DNA of 64,000 nucleotides from Acinetobacter defluvii (GCF_001704615.3 NZ_CP029397.2:682001-746000); one strand, 5' to 3'. Positions 45,599 to 55,928 are shown, numbered from the stretch's first letter. Notes: generated by a model from the letters alone, not told the origin. Made by a program: numbers and translations.

Positions 45599-46410
45599 AA
45601 AGAAGAATAACGCTGTAATTCAAAAGGATCATGCGCACAAATAATGTCAATGTGCGTTTGATTTTGGGCTAAAGTTTGGATGGCTTTTAAACTGTGTAGA
45701 CGTTGTTGATTATTAAATGCAAATAAACGCTCAATCAAATTTAACCCCAAAGACTTATACTTTGGATCAAGTTCAAGATGAGAGTAATAAGCATCACCGC
45801 AAAACAACAGCCATTGATCTTTTTGGCGAATGGCAATGCCACAATGTCCTGCAGTATGACCAAGCAAAGGAATCATCAGAATTTCATCTTTAAAAATATT
45901 AAAGCTTTGCACACGCTGAAAATTAAACCAAGGTTCACCCGCTTCATGTTCTAAAAAATGCCAATAGGTATGATTTTTAAACTGTTGTGGACGATAACGT
46001 AATTTATTTTTGCTAGAAAATGTTTGCGCTGCATTAAACTCATTCGACAAAATATGCACAGTTGCATGGGGAAAATCACTAATACCACCTGCATGATCAA
46101 AATCTAAATGACTCACCAAAATATGTTGAACATCGCTCGGTTTAAAACCAAGTTTTTGAATTTGATGAAACGCTGACAAATATGGATCAGACACAATTGC
46201 ACTCATTTTTGTCATGAGCTTACCTAAGCGTTGCTGTGGGCGTAAGTAGTCTTGTAAGCCTAAACCTGTATCGATCAAGACTAAACCTCGATCTGTTTCA
46301 ATCAGTAAACAATGACAGACCAAATTGGCTTTTAAACCCTTTTGCCCAAACAAAGGTGCGCACATGGGACACATGCTACCGCAGTGTAAATGGTGAATGT
46401 TATAGATCAT
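45595..46410 (-). CDS. MBL-fold hydrolase (AHL-lactonase-like family)
   Basis: A 271-aa metallo-beta-lactamase-fold protein. The metal motif reads H101-L-D-F-D-H106 ('SHLDFDHAGG'), with Asp where classical HxHxDH has the second His. The later ligands are 'GHTAGHCG' and 'CAHDPFEL'. Members include AHL lactonases and other esterases, but the family is broad and quorum quenching is not implied. The N-terminal 'HHLHCGSMCPMCAPLFG' is Cys/His rich. It is the first gene of a two-gene unit with the phosphatase lipoprotein. Confidence 0.78.
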   Translation of the reverse strand: MIYNIHHLHCGSMCPMCAPLFGQKGLKANLVCHCLLIETDRGLVLIDTGLGLQDYLRPQQRLGKLMTKMSAIVSDPYLSAFHQIQKLGFKPSDVQHILVSHLDFDHAGGISDFPHATVHILSNEFNAAQTFSSKNKLRYRPQQFKNHTYWHFLEHEAGEPWFNFQRVQSFNIFKDEILMIPLLGHTAGHCGIAIRQKDQWLLFCGDAYYSHLELDPKYKSLGLNLIERLFAFNNQQRLHSLKAIQTLAQNQTHIDIICAHDPFELQRYSSL

Positions 46411-46525
46411 CTTGTTCTGTTTTTAAATTTTCTAAAATATTTATACCTTATTTTTAAATAAGAACCAATGCTTAAAAAATCAGCAGTATAATCCTCGCAT
46501 TTCATATCTGATTTTTTGATATTAA

Positions 46526-46560
46526 ATTAAAAAAAGAACTCCAATTGTAATATTGGAGTT
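46526..46560 (-). terminator. Terminator of the peroxiredoxin gene
   Basis: A 9-bp stem (46537-46545 with 46552-46560) and a T-run of at least seven on the reverse strand. Confidence 0.75.
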
Positions 46561-46599
46561 GATGGAGAAAATGAATATTTTAATTTTATGTACTAAATA

Positions 46600-47241
46600 T
46601 TAATCTTTATTGGGTTGTGGCGTTAAACGCAGATATGGTTTAACCGCCGTATAACCTTTTGGGAAGCGTTCTTTTAGCTCAGCCTCATCCTTGATGGATG
46701 GCACGATCACTACATCCTCACCTTCTTGCCAGTTGGCAGGCGTTGCCACTTTGTAGTTGTCTGTCAGTTGTAAGGAATCAATCACGCGTAAAATCTCATT
46801 AAAATTACGCCCAGTCGATGCAGGATAAGTAATGATTAAACGGACTTTTTTATTTGGATCAATGATTACCAAAGAACGCACTGTTAAAGTTTCGATAGCA
46901 TTGGGATGAATAAATCCGTATAACGCAGATACTTTACGATCTTTATCCGCAATGATTGGAAAATTTACGGTTGTGTCTTGAGTTTCATTAATGTCTTGAA
47001 TCCAGCCTTGATGTGACTCTACGTCATCAACAGACAGGGCAATTGCTTTGACGCCACGTTTTGCAAATTCATCTTTAAGTTTTGCTGTATAACCTAGCTC
47101 AGTCGTACATACAGGCGTGTAATCTGCAGGATGTGAAAATAAAATCCCCCAATCATCACCTAAAAACTCATAAAAATGAATTTTACCTTCACTTGAGTCT
47201 TGTTCAAAATCTGGTGCAACATTACCTAAACGAATCGTCAT
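46600..47241 (-). CDS. 1-Cys peroxiredoxin (Prx6-type)
   Basis: A 213-aa thioredoxin-fold protein. The peroxidatic Cys45 is in 'HPADYTPVCTTELG', and the long C-terminal extension typical of Prx6 is present ('ATPANWQEGEDVVIVPSI', 'FPKGYTAVKPYLRLTPQP'). No resolving Cys is visible. It reduces peroxides in the cytosol with an external thiol. It is divergent from secA with 345 bp between. Confidence 0.93.
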   Translation of the reverse strand: MTIRLGNVAPDFEQDSSEGKIHFYEFLGDDWGILFSHPADYTPVCTTELGYTAKLKDEFAKRGVKAIALSVDDVESHQGWIQDINETQDTTVNFPIIADKDRKVSALYGFIHPNAIETLTVRSLVIIDPNKKVRLIITYPASTGRNFNEILRVIDSLQLTDNYKVATPANWQEGEDVVIVPSIKDEAELKERFPKGYTAVKPYLRLTPQPNKD

Positions 47242-47586
47242 TATTTTTACCTCAAAATTTAAAATGCTAAAAAGTTGTGTATTTGCTCGTCAAAAACACT
47301 ATCACCTAAATTTCTTATAATTAAAAATAGTGTTTTTGTATTTCTTTATGATTATTTTTCATAAAAAGACTGAATGATGCATAAAATTTGCAGATTTCTG
47401 TCGAATAATCTATCGGTCTATCGTGCAAATTTGCTACATTAGGTCGCCTAAACTCATACACGCAAAAATCGGTGTGCAGATTTTTTTAATTGGTTTTGTG
47501 TAAAAACCTTGTACTTGAAATTTCTAACACCATAATAACGTCTGAGAAAAATTTATTTTGATAAGCAAGTTTTAGAGAGTCTATAC
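47242..47586. other. 345-bp divergent intergenic region before secA
   Basis: Holds promoters for the peroxiredoxin gene and secA; a candidate for secA is listed separately. No secM-like or other reading frame upstream of secA is visible. Confidence 0.5.
47509..47536 (+). promoter_or_regulatory. Possible secA promoter
   Basis: TTGTAC (47509-47514), 16-bp spacer and CATAAT (47531-47536), about 50 nt before the secA ATG. Matches are partial. Confidence 0.35.
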
Positions 47587-50319
47587 ATGTTGGCAAGCCT
47601 GATCGGAGGAATCTTCGGTACTAAAAACGAGCGTGAACTGAAACGCATGCGTAAAATTGTCGATAAGATCAATGCGCTTGAGCCGACAATATCTGCTTTA
47701 AGTGATGCTGACTTATCTGTAAAAACCGAAGAATTTAAACAAAGATACAAAAAAGGTGAAAGCCTAGATCAGTTGATGCCAGAAGCATTCGCTGTCTGCC
47801 GTGAAGCAGGTAAGCGAGTGATGGGGATGCGTCATTATGATGTGCAGCTCATCGGGGGTATTACCTTACATGAAGGTAAAATCGCAGAGATGCGTACTGG
47901 TGAAGGTAAAACCCTGATGGGTACTTTGGCTGTCTATCTGAATGCTATTAGTGAACAAGGCGTACACGTTATTACTGTGAACGATTACTTGGCACAACGT
48001 GATGCGGAGTTAAACCGTCCGTTGTACGAATTCTTAGGCTTAACTGTTGGGGTGATTTACTCCATGCAAGCGCCTATGGAAAAGGCTGAAGCTTATCGTG
48101 CAGACATTACTTACGGTACCAATAACGAATTTGGCTTTGATTATCTACGTGACAACATGGTTTTCTCGATGTCCGAGAAAAAACAACGTGGACTGACCTA
48201 TGCCATTATCGATGAGGTCGACTCGATCCTAATTGATGAAGCACGTACACCATTGATTATTTCGGGTCAAAGTGAAGATTCATCACAGCTTTATCAGTTG
48301 ATGAATAATATTCCACCAAAACTCACTCCTCAGAAAGAAGAAAAAGTTCCTGACGGTGGGCATTTCTGGATTGACGAAAAACAGCGTTCTGTTGAAATGA
48401 CCGAAGTAGGTTATGAAACAGTAGAGCAAGAACTCATTCAAATGGGCTTGTTGGCTGAAGGCGAAAGTTTGTACTCAGCGGGTAACTTAAACCTTGTACA
48501 TCATGTTTCAGCAGCGATTCGTGCGCATTTCCTCTATCAACGTAATGTGCACTACATTGTCAATGAAGGCGAAGTAATCATTGTCGATGAAAACACTGGG
48601 CGTACCATGCCAGGTCGCCGTTGGTCAGAAGGTTTACATCAAGCAGTCGAAGCCAAAGAAGGTTTAGAAATCCAACCTGAAAACCAAACCTTAGCAACGA
48701 CGACATTCCAGAACTATTTCCGTTTATACAAAAAACTTTCGGGGATGACAGGTACGGCAGATACCGAAGCTGCAGAAATGAAAGAAATTTACGGTTTGGA
48801 TGTTGTGTTGATTCCAACCCATCGCCCAATGGTGCGTAAAGATTTAAACGATTTAATCTACTTAAATCGTAATGGTAAATACAATGCGATTATTGAAGAA
48901 ATTCAAAAAATCCATGCCGCTGGTGTTGCGCCTATTTTGATTGGTACAGCAACCATTGAAGCTTCAGAAATTTTATCGGATAAACTCAAAGAAGCAGGCA
49001 TTCACCATGAAGTTTTAAACGCAAAACAACATGAGCGTGAAGCGGATATTATTGCCCAAGCTGGTGCGCCAAATGCAGTCACGATTGCTACCAACATGGC
49101 AGGTCGTGGTACAGATATTTTGCTGGGTGGTAACTGGAAAGCCTTGCTTGCCAAAATCGAAAACCCAACGCCTGAAGATGAAGCACGCCTTCGTAGTGAA
49201 TGGGAAAAGAACAATGAAATGGTGTTAAGTTCTGGTGGTTTACATATCATTGGTTCAGAGCGCCATGAATCACGCCGTATTGATAACCAATTACGTGGTC
49301 GTTCAGGTCGTCAAGGTGACCCTGGTGTGTCACGCTTCTTCTTATCACTTGAAGACGATTTGATGCGTATATTCGCAGGTGACCGTGTTGTGGCAATGAT
49401 GCGTGCGATGGGCTTGCAGGAAAATGAAGCCATTGAGCATAAAATGGTGTCACGTTCAATCGAAAATGCACAACGTAAAGTCGAAGCACGTAACTTCGAT
49501 ATTCGTAAAAACTTATTGAAATACGACGATGTAAATAATGAACAACGTAAAATTATTTACTCACAACGTGATGAAATCTTAGAAGAAGCAACGCTTCAAG
49601 ATTATATTGAGGAAATGCATCACGAAGTCATGAAAGGCTTAATCGAAACTTATATTCCGCCTGAGTCGATCCATGACCAATGGGATATTGAAGGTTTGGA
49701 AAATGCTTTACGTGTCGACTTTGGGATCGAACTGCCTGTATCACAATGGCTTGAAGAAGATCGTCGTTTAGATGAAGAAGCATTAGTGGAACGCATCAGT
49801 GATGAAGTTGTAGAGCGCTATCGCCGACGTCGTGAAAGTATGGGTGAAGAGTCAGCTGCAACCTTAGAACGTCATTTCTTGTTAGGTTCACTAGACCGTC
49901 ATTGGAAAGACCATTTGGCTGCGATGGACTATTTACGCCAAGGGATTCATTTACGTGGCTATGCACAAAAGAATCCTGAGCAAGAATATAAAAAAGAAGC
50001 ATTTAACTTGTTTGTAAATATGTTGGGTGTGATCAAGTCGGATGTAGTGACTGATCTTTCTCGTGTACATATCCCAACGCCAGAAGAGTTAGCGGAAATG
50101 GAAGCGCAGCAACAAGCGCAAGCAGAAGCAATGCGTTTGAACTTTGCGCATGATGATGTAGATGGTTTGACAGGTGAAGTCAGTGCTAACTATCAAACAG
50201 AAGATGAGCAGTTGAATTTAGACAAACCACAAGCAAGCTTTACGCCGCCTGAAAGCCGTAATGCTCCTTGTCCATGTGGTTCAGGTTTAAAATACAAACA
50301 ATGTCATGGTAAATTGTAA
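47587..50319 (+). CDS. secA: SecA, preprotein translocase motor ATPase
   Basis: A 910-aa protein of normal length. Walker A is 'MRTGEGKTL' (G105-T109), and DEAD motif II is '[17 protein letters not shown]'. The '[13 protein letters not shown]' and '[10 protein letters not shown]' helicase motifs are present. The C-terminal zinc-binding tail is '[14 protein letters not shown]', which contacts SecB. It drives post-translational export through SecYEG at the inner membrane. No SecM-type regulator lies upstream. A strong terminator follows. Confidence 0.97.
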   Translation: MLASLIGGIFGTKNERELKRMRKIVDKINALEPTISALSDADLSVKTEEFKQRYKKGESLDQLMPEAFAVCREAGKRVMGMRHYDVQLIGGITLHEGKIAEMRTGEGKTLMGTLAVYLNAISEQGVHVITVNDYLAQRDAELNRPLYEFLGLTVGVIYSMQAPMEKAEAYRADITYGTNNEFGFDYLRDNMVFSMSEKKQRGLTYAIIDEVDSILIDEARTPLIISGQSEDSSQLYQLMNNIPPKLTPQKEEKVPDGGHFWIDEKQRSVEMTEVGYETVEQELIQMGLLAEGESLYSAGNLNLVHHVSAAIRAHFLYQRNVHYIVNEGEVIIVDENTGRTMPGRRWSEGLHQAVEAKEGLEIQPENQTLATTTFQNYFRLYKKLSGMTGTADTEAAEMKEIYGLDVVLIPTHRPMVRKDLNDLIYLNRNGKYNAIIEEIQKIHAAGVAPILIGTATIEASEILSDKLKEAGIHHEVLNAKQHEREADIIAQAGAPNAVTIATNMAGRGTDILLGGNWKALLAKIENPTPEDEARLRSEWEKNNEMVLSSGGLHIIGSERHESRRIDNQLRGRSGRQGDPGVSRFFLSLEDDLMRIFAGDRVVAMMRAMGLQENEAIEHKMVSRSIENAQRKVEARNFDIRKNLLKYDDVNNEQRKIIYSQRDEILEEATLQDYIEEMHHEVMKGLIETYIPPESIHDQWDIEGLENALRVDFGIELPVSQWLEEDRRLDEEALVERISDEVVERYRRRRESMGEESAATLERHFLLGSLDRHWKDHLAAMDYLRQGIHLRGYAQKNPEQEYKKEAFNLFVNMLGVIKSDVVTDLSRVHIPTPEELAEMEAQQQAQAEAMRLNFAHDDVDGLTGEVSANYQTEDEQLNLDKPQASFTPPESRNAPCPCGSGLKYKQCHGKL

Positions 50320-50334
50320 TTTACCGCTGATACT

Positions 50335-50367
50335 TTAAAAAAGCAGGACTTTGGTTCTGCTTTTTTT
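50335..50367 (+). terminator. Terminator of secA
   Basis: An A-rich/GCAG arm pairs with the CTGC/T-run arm at 50357-50367, about 16 bp after the secA stop. Confidence 0.75.
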
Positions 50368-50459
50368 ACAAGTTATTACAATGCGTGAATATTGATTGCG
50401 CCCAGTGTGATTAAATGGTATTTACTTTCTCGACCCGTTTGAAAGATTTAGGAATGATA

Positions 50460-50855
50460 ATGAAAAAACTATTCAAACCCTTATTTGTTGCAGTTTTAGC
50501 AATGCCCGTGCTTGCTTTTGCAGATACGCAACCACAAACCCAAACCACGACGGTTGCAAACTTACAAGCTGCGGCAGGCACAGTGAAAGCACAAGCAGAA
50601 GTAAAAAATGACTCAACTACAGTGATTAGCCCACGTACAGGCATTCGTTATACTTTGGGGAATACAGGTGGTCGTCCAATTATTTTAAAAACAGCAGCGA
50701 TTGCAGCAGTAACTCCTGCAACCATTAATCGTGTAGTTGCTTCAAATCCAGCACTGTCTGCTTCAAGCCAAGAAAAAGTAAAACAAGCACTTTTACCAAA
50801 TGAACAAACAGTTGCTCAAGCGCAAGTGCAGCCAACAACGACTGCACAGCAATAA
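50460..50855 (+). CDS. Small secreted protein, hypothetical
   Basis: The ATG at 50460 follows AGGA. The 131-aa product has a classical signal peptide ending 'LAFA' before 'DTQP'. The mature part is rich in Thr, Ala, Gln and Val, with 'ISPRTGIRYTLGNTGGRPIILKT'-like sequence in the centre and a Gln/Thr-rich tail. No Cys, no recognised domain. Likely periplasmic. Confidence 0.7.
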   Translation: MKKLFKPLFVAVLAMPVLAFADTQPQTQTTTVANLQAAAGTVKAQAEVKNDSTTVISPRTGIRYTLGNTGGRPIILKTAAIAAVTPATINRVVASNPALSASSQEKVKQALLPNEQTVAQAQVQPTTTAQQ

Positions 50856-50877
50856 TTTTTGTCACGATAAAACAAAT

Positions 50878-50910
50878 CAAACCAGTATTTAGAAAATGCT
50901 GGTTTATTTT
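50878..50910 (+). terminator. Terminator of the small secreted protein gene
   Basis: AAACCAG...CTGGTTT stem with one internal mismatch, then an AT-rich tail with T-run, 23 bp after the stop. Confidence 0.65.
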
Positions 50911-51089
50911 TATATGATTTTGAATATTTATATTCTATGAAAGGTTTTATTGCCAACATCTTAGAATGAAAAATTGGTTTAAAAGTCGCTTGAACATGAT
51001 AAAAAACAATTCACTGAGCAATAAACTCGATTTTTGATGCATTTTCTAATAAGCTGTTGTTTTCTTAATTTGATTCTGGACATTTAAAA

Positions 51090-52310
51090 ATGGCTGTAGG
51101 TGACGTAACTATGCCACATATGCATGTGGTGCAAGGGGTAAAAATTGGCTCTGCAGAGGCGTATGTACGTTATCCAAATCGACGTGATCTAGTCATTTTT
51201 GAATTTTCTAAAGGAACAAATGTTGCGGGTGTATTTACACAAAATGCATTCTGCGCAGCACCAGTGCATGTGTCTAAACTACATTTACAACAAGCTAATC
51301 CGCGTTATTTAGTGATTAATACAGGAAATGCCAATGCCGGTACAGGCAAGTTAGGTATGCAAAACGCACAATTCACCTGCTTAAAATTAGCCGAATTGGC
51401 ACAGGTTGAGGAGTTTGAGGTTTTACCATTTTCAACAGGTGTGATTGGTGAGCAACTTCCAATCGAGCGTTTAACCCAAGGTTTACAGCCTGCTTTAGAT
51501 TCACTAAGTGAAAGTGCTTGGCATGATGCTGCAACAGGGATTATGACCACAGACACCACGCCAAAAGGTGCATCTGAACAGTTTGAGCTAGATGGCATCA
51601 CATATACCATGACGGGTATTTCCAAAGGTGCGGGCATGATTCGTCCAAATATGGCAACGATGTTAAGCTTTGTCGCAACGGATGCACCCATTGCTCGCCC
51701 ATTGGTTCAGACAATGTTAAAAATTAGTGCTGATCAGTCATTTAACCGTATTACAGTGGATGGTGATACTTCGACCAATGATTCATGTATCTTTGCGGCA
51801 ACAGGATGTGCAGGTGGCGCAGAAATCCAGTCAATAAATGATCCACGCTATGCGGTGGTGTTAGATGTTTTATGTCGCGTGATGAAACGCTTAGCGCAGT
51901 TAATTATTCGTGATGGTGAAGGTGCAACCAAATTTATTACGGTTGCTGTTGAAGGTGGAAACGATACACAAGAGTGTTGTGACATTGCCTATAGTATTGC
52001 GCATTCACCTTTGGTTAAAACGGCAATTTTTGCCTCTGATCCAAACTGGGGGCGTATCCTTGCTGCAATTGGTTATGCTGGGGTGAAAGATTTAGATGTC
52101 GAAAAAATCCAAGTCTGGTTAGATGATGTACAAATCTGTAAAGATGGGGGCGCTGCTGCGGACTATATCGAAGAGGCAGGTGCACGAGTAATGTCACAAA
52201 CTGAAATGACCATTCGTGTTGATTTAGGACGTGGTACTGCAAAAGATACGGTTTATACCTGTGACTTGTCATATGACTATGTCAAAATCAATGCAGATTA
52301 TCGCTCTTAA
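51090..52310 (+). CDS. argJ: ArgJ, glutamate N-acetyltransferase/amino-acid acetyltransferase
   Basis: A 406-aa self-cleaving enzyme of the Ntn-like ArgJ family. The cleavage site is '[11 protein letters not shown]', with T190 as nucleophile. '[19 protein letters not shown]' and the C-terminal '[15 protein letters not shown]' end fit the family. It recycles the acetyl group from N-acetylornithine to glutamate in arginine synthesis, and may also use acetyl-CoA. It stands alone with its own terminator. Confidence 0.95.
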   Translation: MAVGDVTMPHMHVVQGVKIGSAEAYVRYPNRRDLVIFEFSKGTNVAGVFTQNAFCAAPVHVSKLHLQQANPRYLVINTGNANAGTGKLGMQNAQFTCLKLAELAQVEEFEVLPFSTGVIGEQLPIERLTQGLQPALDSLSESAWHDAATGIMTTDTTPKGASEQFELDGITYTMTGISKGAGMIRPNMATMLSFVATDAPIARPLVQTMLKISADQSFNRITVDGDTSTNDSCIFAATGCAGGAEIQSINDPRYAVVLDVLCRVMKRLAQLIIRDGEGATKFITVAVEGGNDTQECCDIAYSIAHSPLVKTAIFASDPNWGRILAAIGYAGVKDLDVEKIQVWLDDVQICKDGGAAADYIEEAGARVMSQTEMTIRVDLGRGTAKDTVYTCDLSYDYVKINADYRS

Positions 52311-52320
52311 AATCAAAAAA

Positions 52321-52352
52321 TTGAAAAAAGCCTCCGTTGTGAGGTTTTTTTA
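52321..52352 (+). terminator. Terminator of argJ
   Basis: A GCCTC/GAGGT hairpin with an upstream A-run and a T7 tail, just after the argJ stop. Confidence 0.8.
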
Positions 52353-52459
52353 TAATTATATGTTTTTTAATAACTGGTCAAATAAGCCGACGCAAAATTG
52401 CCAGTGAATTATATGAAACGCTTGTTGATGAACAGGCATATGGATAGAGAATACGTTTT

Positions 52460-53527
52460 ATGAATGATGCGACCAATTTAATTGCCAATGAAGCAAAATC
52501 AATTGTACAAGCGCATTTAGATCGTTTGGGTGAACCTAAAAGTAACGCTTTGACTGAGGAAGCAAAACAAACGAAATTTGCTCAAATCAAAGCTGAGCTA
52601 GAAAAACGTGATGCGGTATTGGTTGCGCATTATTACTGCGATCCTGAAGTGCAAGAGTTGGCTGAACTCACAGGTGGTTGTGTGTCTGATTCGTTAGAAA
52701 TGGCACGTTTTGGGCGTGATCACTCTGCCTCAACTTTGGTGGTTGCAGGTGTCAAGTTTATGGGAGAAACTGCCAAGATTTTATCTCCTGAAAAAAAGGT
52801 TTTAATGCCAACACTAGAAGCAACTTGTTCACTTGATTTAGGCTGTCCAGTGGATGAGTTTACGGCATTCTGTGATGCACATCCTGATTATACTGTGGTG
52901 GTCTATGCCAATACTTCTGCCGCTGTAAAGGCACGTGCAGATTGGGTAGTTACCTCAAGTTGTGCTGTAGAAATTGTTGAGCATCTAGATAGTTTAGGTG
53001 AAAAAATTATATGGGCACCTGATCAACATCTTGGGCGTTATATTCAAAAGAAAACTGGCGCTGAAATGTTACTTTGGGATGGTTCATGTATTGTGCATGA
53101 GGAGTTCCGCGCTCGTGGTATTAGCAATATGAAAGCTTTATATCCACATGCAGCAGTACTGGTTCATCCAGAATCGCCTGAATCCGTGGTCGAAATCGCA
53201 GATGCGGTAGGAAGTACCTCGCAATTGATTAAAGCAGCACAAAATTTAACGCAAGACACCTTAATCGTGGCTACAGACCGTGGTATTTTTTATAAAATGC
53301 AACAAGCTGTACCAAATAAGACATTGATCGAAGCACCAACAGCAGGTGAAGGGGCGACGTGTCGCTCATGTGCACATTGCCCTTGGATGGCAATGAACGA
53401 ATTGGAAGGAATTTTGCAAGTTTTACAAAAAAATGATCAAGAAGTATTTGTGGATGCTGAATTAGCACAACGCGCTAAACTCCCTTTAGATCGTATGTTG
53501 AATTTTAGTGCGAGCTTAAAACGTTAA
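52460..53527 (+). CDS. nadA: NadA, quinolinate synthase
   Basis: A 355-aa enzyme with the [4Fe-4S] cysteines expected of NadA: C123 ('[11 protein letters not shown]'), the Cys in '[10 protein letters not shown]', and one in '[13 protein letters not shown]'. '[15 protein letters not shown]' and '[12 protein letters not shown]' bind substrate. It condenses iminoaspartate with dihydroxyacetone phosphate to quinolinate, in NAD synthesis. Confidence 0.95.
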   Translation: MNDATNLIANEAKSIVQAHLDRLGEPKSNALTEEAKQTKFAQIKAELEKRDAVLVAHYYCDPEVQELAELTGGCVSDSLEMARFGRDHSASTLVVAGVKFMGETAKILSPEKKVLMPTLEATCSLDLGCPVDEFTAFCDAHPDYTVVVYANTSAAVKARADWVVTSSCAVEIVEHLDSLGEKIIWAPDQHLGRYIQKKTGAEMLLWDGSCIVHEEFRARGISNMKALYPHAAVLVHPESPESVVEIADAVGSTSQLIKAAQNLTQDTLIVATDRGIFYKMQQAVPNKTLIEAPTAGEGATCRSCAHCPWMAMNELEGILQVLQKNDQEVFVDAELAQRAKLPLDRMLNFSASLKR

Positions 53528-53605
53528 TAATTGTATAAAAAACATTTGAAATGCTTGATTAATATACATTTGACGTGTTTTTTTCATTTTTTTTGAAGAT
53601 AGGTG

Positions 53606-53634
53606 TTGACGTCCAAGGGCGTCACGCCTAGAAT
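53606..53634 (+). promoter_or_regulatory. Promoter of the tRNA cluster
   Basis: TTGACG (53606-53611), 17-bp spacer, TAGAAT (53629-53634), then the discriminator GCACACC; 47 nt before the first tRNA. The -10/discriminator matches the upstream rRNA promoter at 56647. Confidence 0.65.
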
Positions 53635-53680
53635 GCACACCGTACCGCACGATGTGCGATACACTAAAGCTGAGATGAAT

Positions 53681-53757
53681 CGGAGCATAGCACAGCCTGG
53701 TAGTGCACCTGGTTTGGGACCAGGGGGTCGTAGGTTCGAATCCTACTGCTCCGACCA
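53681..53757 (+). tRNA. tRNA-Pro(TGG), copy 1
   Basis: A 77-nt cloverleaf; acceptor CGGAGCA pairs with TGCTCCG; anticodon loop TTTGGGA; CCA encoded. Identical to the copy at 54017. Confidence 0.95.
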
Positions 53758-53804
53758 ATTCTTCAAGGCAAAGGTTTATTGATAATGTTAAAGTTATCAG
53801 TCAT

Positions 53805-53881
53805 GCGCCTGTAGCTCAGTTGGATAGAGCATCCGCCTTCTAAGCGGATGGTCACAGGTTCGAATCCTGTCAGGCGCGCCA
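53805..53881 (+). tRNA. tRNA-Arg(TCT)
   Basis: A 77-nt cloverleaf; acceptor GCGCCTG/CAGGCGC; anticodon loop CTTCTAA; CCA encoded. Confidence 0.95.
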
Positions 53882-53922
53882 TTTGCGACTTGATATTGTA
53901 GAATCTGAAGCATGTTGTAACG

Positions 53923-53998
53923 GTGGATGTAGCTCAGTTGGTAGAGCCCCGGATTGTGATTCCGGTTGTCGTGGGTTCGAGCCCCATCATTCACCCCA
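53923..53998 (+). tRNA. tRNA-His(GTG)
   Basis: A 76-nt cloverleaf; anticodon loop TTGTGAT. A G at 53922 can be the extra G-1 that pairs with C73, as histidine tRNAs need; CCA encoded. Confidence 0.95.
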
Positions 53999-54016
53999 AT
54001 CTCTTGATGAGAAAAA

Positions 54017-54093
54017 CGGAGCATAGCACAGCCTGGTAGTGCACCTGGTTTGGGACCAGGGGGTCGTAGGTTCGAATCCTACTGCTCCGACCA
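54017..54093 (+). tRNA. tRNA-Pro(TGG), copy 2
   Basis: Identical 77-nt sequence to the first gene of the cluster; CCA encoded; followed by a terminator. Confidence 0.95.
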
Positions 54094-54124
54094 ATTTAAG
54101 TAATAAAACTTAAATATAAATTAT

Positions 54125-54145
54125 CCGCTATATAGCGGTTTTTTT
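54125..54145 (+). terminator. Terminator of the tRNA cluster
   Basis: CCGCTA-TA-TAGCGG hairpin and T7. Confidence 0.8.
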
Positions 54146-54163
54146 ATGCCTAAAATTTAATGC

Positions 54164-54190
54164 AATAAAAAAAGGTCTATTAAGACCTCT
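54164..54190 (-). terminator. Terminator of the yfiRNB operon
   Basis: AGGTCT (54173-54178) pairs with AGACCT (54183-54188); T-run on the reverse strand, just beyond the yfiB stop. Confidence 0.75.
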
Positions 54191-54205
54191 TTAGCTTGAA
54201 AGTGT

Positions 54206-54685
54206 TTATGGCACAATCGTTACAGTGACTCGACGATTTTCAGCGCGATGTTGTTCAGTATCATTTGCAGCAATAGGTTGTGCTGCACCTCGACCAATGA
54301 CATAGATATTTTGTGGGTTAAAATGTTCGGCAATAAAGATATCGGCAACACTTTGCGCACGTTTTTTTGAAAGTGCGAGATTGTACTCTGTGCTGCCGAC
54401 AGCGTCTGTATGTCCAACAATTTTAACTTTGGTGAGATTATACTTTTGTAGCTGTTGTGATAAGCGCACTAAGCCTTCTCGCTTTTGTGCATTAATTTCA
54501 GCTTGGTCAAACTCAAATAGTAGACGCTCAGGTAATCCCAAACTCCAGCCTTCTTCAGTTAATACAAAGCCTTCTTTTTTTAATGCACGTACCTGATTGT
54601 ATTTAAGACCACCAAGATTTAAACATCCAGTTAATGCAAGACACAGTAAAGCAAGTACAGAAAATTTAAAATGATTTGCAAACAT
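54206..54685 (-). CDS. yfiB: YfiB-like OmpA-domain lipoprotein
   Basis: A 159-aa lipoprotein from the ATG at 54685 (lipobox 'LTGC', Cys21). A short linker carries 'LKKEGFVLTEEGWSLGLPERLLFEFD', which matches YfiB ('LQEQGFELRDEGWEFGM..'). An OmpA-like peptidoglycan-binding domain follows ('VGHTDAVGSTEYNLALSKKRAQSVA', 'RAENRRVTVTIVP'). YfiB sits in the outer membrane, binds peptidoglycan and sequesters YfiR upon envelope stress. It is third in the yfiR-yfiN-yfiB unit. Confidence 0.88.
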   Translation of the reverse strand: MFANHFKFSVLALLCLALTGCLNLGGLKYNQVRALKKEGFVLTEEGWSLGLPERLLFEFDQAEINAQKREGLVRLSQQLQKYNLTKVKIVGHTDAVGSTEYNLALSKKRAQSVADIFIAEHFNPQNIYVIGRGAAQPIAANDTEQHRAENRRVTVTIVP

Positions 54686-54705
54686 GATGAACATTCCAAA
54701 ATAAA

Positions 54706-55923
54706 TTAATGATGGTAAATAAACCAATGGTGTGTCAGAGATTTTGCTTTATACATAGCTTGATCTGCTTGAGAAATTAAATCCTCGGGTGACATGGCTT
54801 GGTTTGAAAGTGCAATACCTAAACTAAAACTGAAATAAATACTTTGATCATTATAAAGCAAAGGCTCTTCAGAACTCTTAACCAGGTTTTCTGCAATCGA
54901 AATTAGGTGCTCGATATGTTGAATTGAGTTTAAAATAATTGCAAATTCATCGCCACTCAAACGAGCCACAAAATCATCTTGTCGGATATTTTTTTGCAAA
55001 CGGTGCGCCATTTCTTTAAGGACTGCATCGCCAGCTTGATGCCCATATTGGTCATTAATAGTTTTAAAGTTATTGGTATCAATAAAAAGTAAAGCTATTT
55101 GTTGTTTTTCTGAAGTACTGTTAAATGAATTTACTAAAACTTGATAAAAGTAATTGCGATTGGGTAAACCTGTTAAATGATCATGTTGAACTTGATAGGA
55201 CAACTGTTGATTTTCATTTTGTAAATGCGTGTGCCATGATTGAATTTCTTCAAGTAGTTGATTGAAAACGCTATTTAGATGATTGAACTCTTGAATATCA
55301 TTATTGGGGAAGCGTAAATTATAAGCGCTTTGGGTACTCACCAGTTGTGCTATTTGTACAATAGGCATCATGGATTGCATAATATGGCGATAGGTCAAAT
55401 TGATTGACCACCATAAAGCAAGTGTCATAAACAACATCCCTACGCCTAAACCAATAAAAATTTTGATGATAAACATCATAATTTCATTCGAGCTACCGTA
55501 TAAAATTATTTTTCCAACATAGTTACCATTGTGTGAAACAGCAACATGAATGGCATCTCGTAGAAAAATATGATCGAACAAATTTTGAAGCGCAGAATAA
55601 TGATCTACATTTTTAATACTTTCAGAAATCTTTTGATTTTGAACATTGTAAACCTCGATTAAGCGTACAGAATGTTGTTGAGTATATTCGTGTAAAATTT
55701 GTGATAAAGCAGATTTGTCTTGAAATACCAATGCGGGTTGAATACGTTCTGAAATAGTGCGACTAATCAGTTGTAGGTTTTGTTTTGCAAAAGACTCCAT
55801 CGTAAAGACTGAAATCGTGACAAAGGTGAAAGTACAAATTGCGAAAGTAATTGCAAATATAGTGAATTGAGATTTACGGAATAATGTTTGTAAGGATGTC
55901 GACTTATAGAGCTTATGGATCAT
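54706..55923 (-). CDS. yfiN: YfiN-like diguanylate cyclase
   Basis: A 405-aa inner-membrane protein. A TM helix spans about 21-43, followed by a periplasmic domain of about 110 residues (YfiN/CHASE8 type). A second TM helix (150-172), a HAMP-like linker and a GGDEF domain follow. The active-site motif is SGDEF (323-327), a variant of GGDEF found in active cyclases. An inhibitory I-site RxxD (R314 to D317) stands five residues before it. It makes c-di-GMP when YfiR no longer restrains it. It starts 5 bp after yfiR. Confidence 0.88.
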   Translation of the reverse strand: MIHKLYKSTSLQTLFRKSQFTIFAITFAICTFTFVTISVFTMESFAKQNLQLISRTISERIQPALVFQDKSALSQILHEYTQQHSVRLIEVYNVQNQKISESIKNVDHYSALQNLFDHIFLRDAIHVAVSHNGNYVGKIILYGSSNEIMMFIIKIFIGLGVGMLFMTLALWWSINLTYRHIMQSMMPIVQIAQLVSTQSAYNLRFPNNDIQEFNHLNSVFNQLLEEIQSWHTHLQNENQQLSYQVQHDHLTGLPNRNYFYQVLVNSFNSTSEKQQIALLFIDTNNFKTINDQYGHQAGDAVLKEMAHRLQKNIRQDDFVARLSGDEFAIILNSIQHIEHLISIAENLVKSSEEPLLYNDQSIYFSFSLGIALSNQAMSPEDLISQADQAMYKAKSLTHHWFIYHH

Positions 55924-55928
55924 CAGGG

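Noticed and set aside
45595..46410. Quorum-quenching lactonase as the firm function of the MBL-fold gene
   Set aside because: The fold and motif alone do not define the substrate, and the second motif His is replaced by Asp.
53516..54024. Reverse-strand reading frames over the tRNA cluster, one starting MVGAVGFEPTTP-like
   Set aside because: Well-known spurious translations of tRNA genes; no independent coding evidence.
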